DNA of 28,477 nucleotides, from positions 1 through 28,477 of the forward strand of contig CAZKTN010000027.1 in NCBI GenBank assembly GCA_964555705.1, in the 5' to 3' direction. The DNA is from ZLKRG44 sp964555705. Lineage in GTDB: Bacteria; Planctomycetota; Phycisphaerae; Phycisphaerales; SM1A02. Below the pieces are notes generated by a model. It made no database searches. It saw only the letters and a program-made list of their open reading frames with translations, and was not told where the DNA came from. Made by a program: the position numbers and the translations under genes. Below are positions 23,840-28,477 of the stretch, in pieces; position 1 is the first letter of the stretch; every line of letters starts with the position of its first letter.

Positions 23840-23874
23840 TCGGATCTCCGTGTGGGAAGAGAGTGCGGAGCGGG

Positions 23875-23880
23875 AATATA
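23875..23880 (-). promoter_or_regulatory. -10 box TATATT for gcvH
   Basis: TATATT on the minus strand gives an expected leader of about 29 nt with the GGAG site (23846-23849). It is the best match to TATAAT in the window and lies back to back with the box for the divergent gene at 23919. Confidence 0.5.
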
Positions 23881-23889
23881 CGGTGCCTG

Positions 23890-23895
23890 TATCCT
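23890..23895 (+). promoter_or_regulatory. -10 box TATCCT for the TIM-barrel/cmk operon
   Basis: TATCCT is followed by a GGAAGG site (23906-23911) 7 nt before the GTG at 23919. The gcvH box on the other strand is 9 bp away, so the two promoters likely interfere or are co-regulated. Confidence 0.4.
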
Positions 23896-23918
23896 CCAAG
23901 GTCCCGGAAGGTCACCCA

Positions 23919-24716
23919 GTGCAGTCCCAGATCACGCTCACGCTCAACGCCAGTTGCCTCCGCCACGCGCCCAAGCGTGGCGGCGAGCCCGTCGCGCTGA
24001 TGGACATCCCGGAGTTCGTGTCGCAGGAGTTCGGTCTGCGCGGGATCCAGCTGCCGGTGGACCTGATCCGCGGACGCACGCTCCGCCAGATGGAGGAGCT
24101 GCGCCACAACGCCGACAAGGCGGGATGCCCGCTGCTGGTGCTGAGCCAGGACGAGCCGATCGACCTTGGCGCAGGATCGGACGGGACCGAGGGGGTGGCG
24201 CGGATCGCAGCCTTGGGTTCCGCCGCACGTCACCTCGGCTGCGGGCACGTGGCCATCCGCACCACGACCTCCCCGGACCGGACGGACGCCGTCATCGCGA
24301 ACGCCAAGCGCGCGATCGACCTGCTCCGCAAGAGCGACGTGGGCCTGCTGATGCGCTCGGGCGGCGAGACGATGCCCGACCCCACAGGCCTTGCCGACAT
24401 CATCCGCCGCATTGGCGGCTTCCACATCGGCGCGATGCCGAGCTTCCAGGATGCGCACGCGTCGGGCGACCTCGGTGGCGCAATCCGGCTGCTTGCGCCG
24501 TACTCGCATCTCGTTGAGGCAACCATCATCGGATTCGGCAAGGCCGGCCACGACAAGTGGGACCTCGGCGAGGCGGTGGAGGCGCTGCGCGGTGTCGGCT
24601 ACATGAGCCTCCTGAGCATCGACTGGCGCGGGACCAAGGGCGACTGGGTGGCGACGGTGCACAAGGCGAAGTCGGAGCTTCTCGCGGCCATCGGTCGCGA
24701 GGAGCAGGTGGCGTGA
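23919..24716 (+). CDS. Sugar phosphate isomerase/epimerase-like TIM-barrel protein
   Basis: A 265-residue protein with the beta/alpha pattern of the AP-endonuclease-2/xylose isomerase-like TIM barrel: strands end in GIQLPVDL, CPLLVLSQDE, GHVAIRTTT, VGLLMRSGGE, FHIGAMPSF, LVEATIIGF and YMSLLSIDW. Most of the usual metal ligands (a glutamate in ExH near strand 5 and a DxxH near strand 6) are not where I expect; RSGG and MPSF take those places. It may be a non-metal or binding member of the family; the function is unknown. The GTG at 23919 has a GGAAGG site 7 nt upstream. Its stop overlaps the cmk start (GTGA), so it is the first gene of a four-gene coupled set. The assignment to the superfamily is by pattern only. 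Confidence 0.7.
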   Translation: MQSQITLTLNASCLRHAPKRGGEPVALMDIPEFVSQEFGLRGIQLPVDLIRGRTLRQMEELRHNADKAGCPLLVLSQDEPIDLGAGSDGTEGVARIAALGSAARHLGCGHVAIRTTTSPDRTDAVIANAKRAIDLLRKSDVGLLMRSGGETMPDPTGLADIIRRIGGFHIGAMPSFQDAHASGDLGGAIRLLAPYSHLVEATIIGFGKAGHDKWDLGEAVEALRGVGYMSLLSIDWRGTKGDWVATVHKAKSELLAAIGREEQVA

Positions 24717-25438
24717 GCCGGCTCATCGTGACGATCGACGGGCCTGCGGGCACGGGGAAGTCCTCGGCCTCGGCGCGCCTGGCGGAGCGCATCGGCTGCG
24801 AGATGCTCGACACCGGCGCCATGTACCGGGCGGCAGCGCTGCTCTCGCTCGAGCAGGGGATAGATCCCGCATCGGGCCCGGACATGTGCGCGGCGCTGGC
24901 CGCGTCGCCAGTCACCATCGACTGGACCGTGCGTCCTGCCGTCGTGCGACTCGGCGGCCGCGATGTGTCGCACAGGATCCGGCAGCCCGATGTCACCGAC
25001 GCAGTGAGCGCAGTGGCGGCGAACTCGATGGTGCGTTCCCACATGGTCAGGCTCCAGCGCGCCGCGGGCGATGCGCATCCGCGCCTCGTGACCGAAGGAC
25101 GCGACCAGGGCACGGTCGTGTTCCCCGATGCGGACGTGAGGATCTGGCTCGATGCGCAGTCGTCCGTCCGTGCGCGCCGCCGTTGCGCGGAGCTTCGTTC
25201 CAGGGGAGTGACCGCGGATGAGGCCACCGTACGCACCCAGATTGAGCAGCGCGACCACCGTGATCGCACGCGGTCGGACGGGCCACTGGTGATGCCGGAG
25301 GGCGCTGTCGTCGTGGACACCAGCGAGCTCACGTTCGACGAGGTCGTCGACGCGCTCGAACGCGCCGTGCGGGATCGCGTGACTGTCGATTCCCGCTCGG
25401 GGGCCGTTGCCCGCGGGGCGGGGACCGCCCAGCCGTGA
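24713..25438 (+). CDS. cmk: Cytidylate kinase
   Basis: Phosphorylates CMP and dCMP with ATP. The 241-residue protein has the P-loop TIDGPAGTGKSSASARLAE (residues 7-25), DTGAMYRAAALL (34-45), the CMP-binding region RLVTEGRDQGTVVFPDADV and the lid RCAELRSRG plus EQRDHRDRTRSDGPL, in the usual order for the bacterial family (220-230 residues). The C-terminal 15 residues are Gly/Ala/Arg-rich and look like a tail. The GTG start overlaps the preceding stop by 4 nt (GTGA) and has GAGGAG upstream within the previous gene. The plsC gene follows with the same type of overlap, a cmk-plsC linkage seen in several bacteria. Confidence 0.96.
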   Translation: MSRLIVTIDGPAGTGKSSASARLAERIGCEMLDTGAMYRAAALLSLEQGIDPASGPDMCAALAASPVTIDWTVRPAVVRLGGRDVSHRIRQPDVTDAVSAVAANSMVRSHMVRLQRAAGDAHPRLVTEGRDQGTVVFPDADVRIWLDAQSSVRARRRCAELRSRGVTADEATVRTQIEQRDHRDRTRSDGPLVMPEGAVVVDTSELTFDEVVDALERAVRDRVTVDSRSGAVARGAGTAQP

Positions 25439-26202
25439 TCCGCGCGCTCGACCATCAGCGTCGCGCGCCTGGGCTCGGCTTCTGGCGCACCCTCTGGTGG
25501 GACGCGTGCCGCTTCCCGTGCCATCTCGCGTACACGCTGCTGTGGGACCTGCGAGTCGAGGGTGCGCATCACATTCCCGCCGAAGGTCCCGCGATCGTGG
25601 TCGCGAACCACCAGTCTTTCCTCGATCCCCCGGCGCACGGCATCGCGCTGCGCGACCGCCCCTTTCGCCCGCTTGCGCGCGCGAGCCTCTTTCGGAGCCG
25701 CATTGGCGGCAGCTGGCTGCGCAGCGTTGGCGTGATCCCCCTGAAGGACGATGGCGGCGATGCGGCCTCGATCCGCGAGGCGCTTGACTCGCTGCGTCAG
25801 GGGCGTGTCGTGCTCATCTATCCGGAGGGCTCGCGCAGCGAGGATGGCGCGATGATGCCGTTCGAGGCAGGCGTCTCGCTCATCGTGCGGCGCGCGAAGG
25901 TCGCTGTCATTCCAGCAGCCATCGAAGGCGCGTTCGATGCGTTTCCGCGCGGCACGTCGCTGCCGCGTCCCGGGCGCATCGCCATCCGCTTCGGCGCGCC
26001 CATTCCCGCCGCGGAGGCCGCCGCCCTGTTCCGTGATGCGCGCGCAGGACTCGCGGAGCTGCACCGGAGAGTGGATTCGCTGCGACTCGAGTGCAGGGCC
26101 GACCTTCGCAGGCGCACGGGCGGCAGGCTGCCGCGGCCGGGCCCAGGCGACCGTCCGTATGAAGGTCCTCGCGTGCGTGAGGCAGGGAGCGCGCAGCCGT
26201 GA
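25435..26202 (+). CDS. plsC: 1-acyl-sn-glycerol-3-phosphate acyltransferase-like protein
   Basis: Adds the second acyl chain to lysophosphatidic acid at the inner membrane. The 255-residue protein has the acyltransferase motif VVANHQSFLDPP (catalytic H59 and D64), a second motif in LARASLFRSRIGG, LIYPEGSRSEDGAMMPFEAG (motif III, 128-147) and VIPAAIEG (motif IV). One hydrophobic stretch near residues 15-38 could associate with the membrane. The last 50 residues (after about 205) are Arg/Pro/Gly-rich and outside the family core. The GTG start overlaps the cmk stop by 4 nt (GTGA) and the stop overlaps the next gene in the same way. Substrate specificity within the PlsC family is not certain. Confidence 0.9.
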   Translation: MIRALDHQRRAPGLGFWRTLWWDACRFPCHLAYTLLWDLRVEGAHHIPAEGPAIVVANHQSFLDPPAHGIALRDRPFRPLARASLFRSRIGGSWLRSVGVIPLKDDGGDAASIREALDSLRQGRVVLIYPEGSRSEDGAMMPFEAGVSLIVRRAKVAVIPAAIEGAFDAFPRGTSLPRPGRIAIRFGAPIPAAEAAALFRDARAGLAELHRRVDSLRLECRADLRRRTGGRLPRPGPGDRPYEGPRVREAGSAQP

Positions 26203-27416
26203 GCCAGCGCGAGCCCCTCTCCCCGCGCGAGGCGGCGACTCGGATCGCGGGCACGCTCAAGGGTGCGGGGTTCACCGCGTACTTCGCCGGCGGATGCGTG
26301 CGCGACCGGGTGATCGGCATCGAGCCCGCGGACTACGACGTGGCGACCGATGCGACTCCCGAACAGATCGTTGGCGTGTTCCCTTCGGCGCGTGGCGTGG
26401 GCGAGGCGTTCGGCGTCATGCTCGTGCGCATGGGAGGCCGCACCATCGAGGTCGCGACGTTCCGCTCGGAGGGCGGTTACGTCGACGGTCGCCGGCCGAC
26501 CGAGGTGCGCTTCACGAACGCGGCAGAGGACGCGCAGCGGCGCGACTTCACCATCAACGGCCTCTTCGAGGATCCTGCGACGGGGGAGGTCATCGACTTC
26601 GTCGAAGGGAGGGCGGACATCGCCGCACGCAGGCTCCGCGCGATCGGCGACCCCGACGCGCGCTTCCGCGAGGATCGGCTCCGCACGCTCCGTGCTGCCC
26701 GCTTTGCGGCGCGCTTCTCGCTGAACGTGGATCCCGCCACCGCAGATGCGGCGCGCCGCTACGCGCCCGACCTCGCGGGCGTGAGCCGCGAGCGCGTAGG
26801 TCAGGAGCTTCGCAAGATGCTGGCGCACCCCACGCGTGCGGCGGGACTGGCGCTGGTCGAGGCATGGTCGCTCGATGCACCCGCGCTCATGGAGCGTCAC
26901 TCGACTGGCGAGCTCGCGCGCGTGATCGCGCTCCCCGAGCACGCGACCTTCGCCGAGTCCCTCGCCGCATGGAGGCTCGACAGGCTGTCCCGTTCCGAGC
27001 CGCCATCGCATGGCGACTGGACGATGGCGCTCGTCCTCTCCAACCGGGAGGCGGCGGACATGGCCGAGACTGTCGCGCTGGTCGAGTGGATCCGCGCGTC
27101 GTGGTCCGGCGCGCGCACCTCGGCGCGCAAGCGCCGTGCGTCGCGGCCCGCGTTTGCCGCGGCGCTCGCCATCCGCGCGGCCGAGGATCGCTCCCATGCG
27201 CGCGACATCGAGGCATGCGTGGATGCCCTCCGAAGCGAGCCCGGCGGTCTCGCGCCTGTGCCCTACGTCTCTGGGGACGACCTGATCGCCGCGGGTCTCA
27301 AGGCGGGTCCTCAGTTCAAGGACCTGCTGGAGCGGGCCTACGACCGTCAGCTCGAGTGCGAGGTGAGGTCCCGGGAAGAGGCATTGGCGGCCGCGATTCG
27401 GGAAATCCGCGGATAG
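26199..27416 (+). CDS. CCA tRNA nucleotidyltransferase / poly(A) polymerase family protein
   Basis: A class II nucleotidyltransferase of 405 residues that builds or repairs the CCA end of tRNA, or adds A tails. FTAYFAGGCVRDRVIGIEPADYDVATDA (about 25-52) contains the GGxVRD loop and the metal-binding DYD. EVATFRSEGGYVDGRRP and RRDFTINGLFED form the rest of the catalytic head, and REDRLRTLRAARFAARF starts the neck helices. The tail region (about 230-405) is poorly conserved. CCA-adding enzymes and PcnB poly(A) polymerases cannot be separated reliably from sequence, so no symbol is given. The GTG start shares GTGA with the plsC stop; the gene ends the coupled set. Confidence 0.9.
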   Translation: MSQREPLSPREAATRIAGTLKGAGFTAYFAGGCVRDRVIGIEPADYDVATDATPEQIVGVFPSARGVGEAFGVMLVRMGGRTIEVATFRSEGGYVDGRRPTEVRFTNAAEDAQRRDFTINGLFEDPATGEVIDFVEGRADIAARRLRAIGDPDARFREDRLRTLRAARFAARFSLNVDPATADAARRYAPDLAGVSRERVGQELRKMLAHPTRAAGLALVEAWSLDAPALMERHSTGELARVIALPEHATFAESLAAWRLDRLSRSEPPSHGDWTMALVLSNREAADMAETVALVEWIRASWSGARTSARKRRASRPAFAAALAIRAAEDRSHARDIEACVDALRSEPGGLAPVPYVSGDDLIAAGLKAGPQFKDLLERAYDRQLECEVRSREEALAAAIREIRG

Positions 27417-27420
27417 CGGC

Positions 27421-27426
27421 TAGACT
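27421..27426 (+). promoter_or_regulatory. -10-like box TAGACT before the ClpP-like gene
   Basis: TAGACT lies 4 nt after the nucleotidyltransferase stop and ends 6 nt before the ATG at 27433, identical in sequence and spacing to the mnmA box. It marks a probable leaderless transcript start and separates this gene from the coupled operon upstream. Confidence 0.5.
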
Positions 27427-27432
27427 TGCGTC

Positions 27433-28477
27433 ATGCGGATTGCCCACCCCCAATCGGCCACCCATCTCCGATTCGCGCTGCGTGCCCTGACAGGGGCGTG
27501 TGCGCTCTCGCTGGCGGCGCTCGCGTTCGCGGACGCATCGACCGGCGCTGGCGCAGTTGCCCAGATTGCTCAGGGGACGAGCCCCAAGGGGTCGCAGAAG
27601 TCTCCGGCGGGGTCTTCCTCGAAGTCGCCGCAGGCAAAGAAGGGCGCCGCGAAGGCGTCCTCGAAGTCGTCGGACTCGAAGGCGGCCTCGCCGACCGCGG
27701 CGCCTGCCGAGAAGCTCAAGTCGGTCTACGTGGTGCCCTTCAGGGGCCAGTTCGGCACCGACATCCATCCTGCCTGCTACGAGGACGTCCTCAAGGACCT
27801 CGAGGCGAAGCGTCCCGACATCATCATCTTCGAGCTCGACTCTGCGGACATCGACCGCGTCGAGTACATGGGCGAGGATCCAAGGAACGCCGGTGTCTTC
27901 AGTGCAGCCAGCGACGACACGATGATGCGCAAGATGCTGCGCGACTTCAAGGACAAGCACAGCTATGCGCAGCAGTACATGTGGGTGAAGGACTCGGTCG
28001 GCTACGGATCGCTGCTCGCCTTCTCGTGGCCGAACATGTACATGGCGCCAAACGCGCGCCTCTTCGGGCTCAGCCGCGTGGCGAGCTTCTGGACGCGCGT
28101 CGAGGATCCGGAGGTGCGCGCGAAGTTCCGCGAGGCGGCTGTGGCGATCATCAACGGGTTCCTCTCCTCGGGCGGGTATGACCTCAAGATCGGCGAGGCG
28201 ATGCTGCGGCCCGAGATGCTCCTGAGCGCGAGCTACAAGGGCCGGAAGATCGAGTGGCGCGAGGACACCAAGGGTCACTGGGTGGTCGATGGCCGCGACG
28301 ACGCGACTGCGGGTTTCTCCGCCGAGAGCGCCGAGGAGCTGGGGCTCTCCAAGGGTTCCGCCGACTCGCTCGACGAGCTGCTGTTCGTGCTGGGGATCCG
28401 CGAGTTCGACCGCGTGCCCGATGACGGCGAGACGCTCCACAAGAAGTACGTGGACGAGTGGCGCAAGGCATATGACC
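27433..28477 (+). CDS. Secreted ClpP/NfeD-like (crotonase-fold) protein, degenerate active site (partial, 3' end beyond right edge)
   Basis: The frame is open from the ATG at 27433 to the right edge (348 codons seen). Residues 1-33 look like a signal peptide (FALRALTGACALSLAALAFADA). Residues about 48-95 are a Lys/Ser/Ala/Pro-rich linker. From about residue 98 the sequence follows the ClpP/SppA/NfeD-type fold: VYVVPFRGQFG, IIIFELDSAD, VGYGSLLAFSWPNMYMAPNA. Canonical members have (L/I)D(T/S)PGG and xSAG before the MAP motif; here the PGG is replaced by ADI, and G190 stands where the nucleophilic serine is expected. It may be a non-proteolytic relative. The domain assignment is by motif pattern and the C-terminus is not visible, so an NfeD tail cannot be checked. 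Confidence 0.65.
   Translation, partial: MRIAHPQSATHLRFALRALTGACALSLAALAFADASTGAGAVAQIAQGTSPKGSQKSPAGSSSKSPQAKKGAAKASSKSSDSKAASPTAAPAEKLKSVYVVPFRGQFGTDIHPACYEDVLKDLEAKRPDIIIFELDSADIDRVEYMGEDPRNAGVFSAASDDTMMRKMLRDFKDKHSYAQQYMWVKDSVGYGSLLAFSWPNMYMAPNARLFGLSRVASFWTRVEDPEVRAKFREAAVAIINGFLSSGGYDLKIGEAMLRPEMLLSASYKGRKIEWREDTKGHWVVDGRDDATAGFSAESAEELGLSKGSADSLDELLFVLGIREFDRVPDDGETLHKKYVDEWRKAYD

Noticed and set aside
25818..27197. A 459-codon minus-strand ORF.
   Set aside because: It is antisense to plsC and the nucleotidyltransferase gene, both with clear family motifs.
1..28477. CRISPR arrays, insertion sequences, prophage genes, tRNA or rRNA.
   Set aside because: I saw no regularly spaced repeats with spacers, no transposase or integrase, and no room for RNA genes outside the uvrB-uvrA gap.

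Overview
This is a GC-rich (about 70 percent by eye), densely coded bacterial chromosome segment. I see no integrase, transposase, CRISPR array, rRNA or tRNA. The lineage is an inference: the mix of genes (HAF-repeat exoprotein, an enlarged RNase HII-like protein, a regulatory PTS set, degenerate ClpP/NfeD-like protein, few Shine-Dalgarno sites) would fit a planctomycete, perhaps Phycisphaerae. No marker in the window proves it.

Layout. Positions 1-3613 (minus strand): a secreted HAF-repeat protein cut by the left edge, a THUMP-like methyltransferase and an RNase HII-like protein. Divergent from these is mnmA (3783-4982, plus). Next come terC (minus), divergent from fbaB (plus), then a P1B-type metal ATPase (minus), divergent from gpsA (plus). 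From 10587 to 23839 everything lies on the minus strand. Read in transcription order this block is gcvH, an ABC ATPase with its FtsX permease, uvrB, a 446-bp gap, uvrA, a hotdog thioesterase, purN, a secreted HExxH/PDZ peptidase, hpf, ptsN and ptsH. From 23919 to the right edge the plus strand carries a TIM-barrel protein, cmk, plsC and a CCA-type nucleotidyltransferase, joined by three GTGA stop/start overlaps, and then a ClpP/NfeD-like secreted protein cut by the edge.

Functional themes. There is RNA maturation and translation (mnmA, cca-like, THUMP-like methyltransferase, hpf), nucleotide excision repair (uvrA, uvrB), lipid and glycerophosphate synthesis (gpsA, plsC), nucleotide synthesis (purN, cmk), gluconeogenesis or glycolysis (fbaB) and envelope or metal transport (terC, P1B ATPase, ABC exporter). 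The hpf-ptsN-ptsH order resembles the hpf-ptsN-(rapZ)-npr part of the proteobacterial rpoN operon, so a nitrogen/stress-type regulatory PTS is the likeliest reading.

I did not find a clear new defence or mobile system; the region is mostly housekeeping. The best leads are a recurring TANNNT box 6-9 nt before start codons (leaderless transcripts), a ClpP-fold protein without its catalytic serine, an RNase HII relative with a large insertion, a CPG-motif metal ATPase, and a short direct-repeat array upstream of uvrA.
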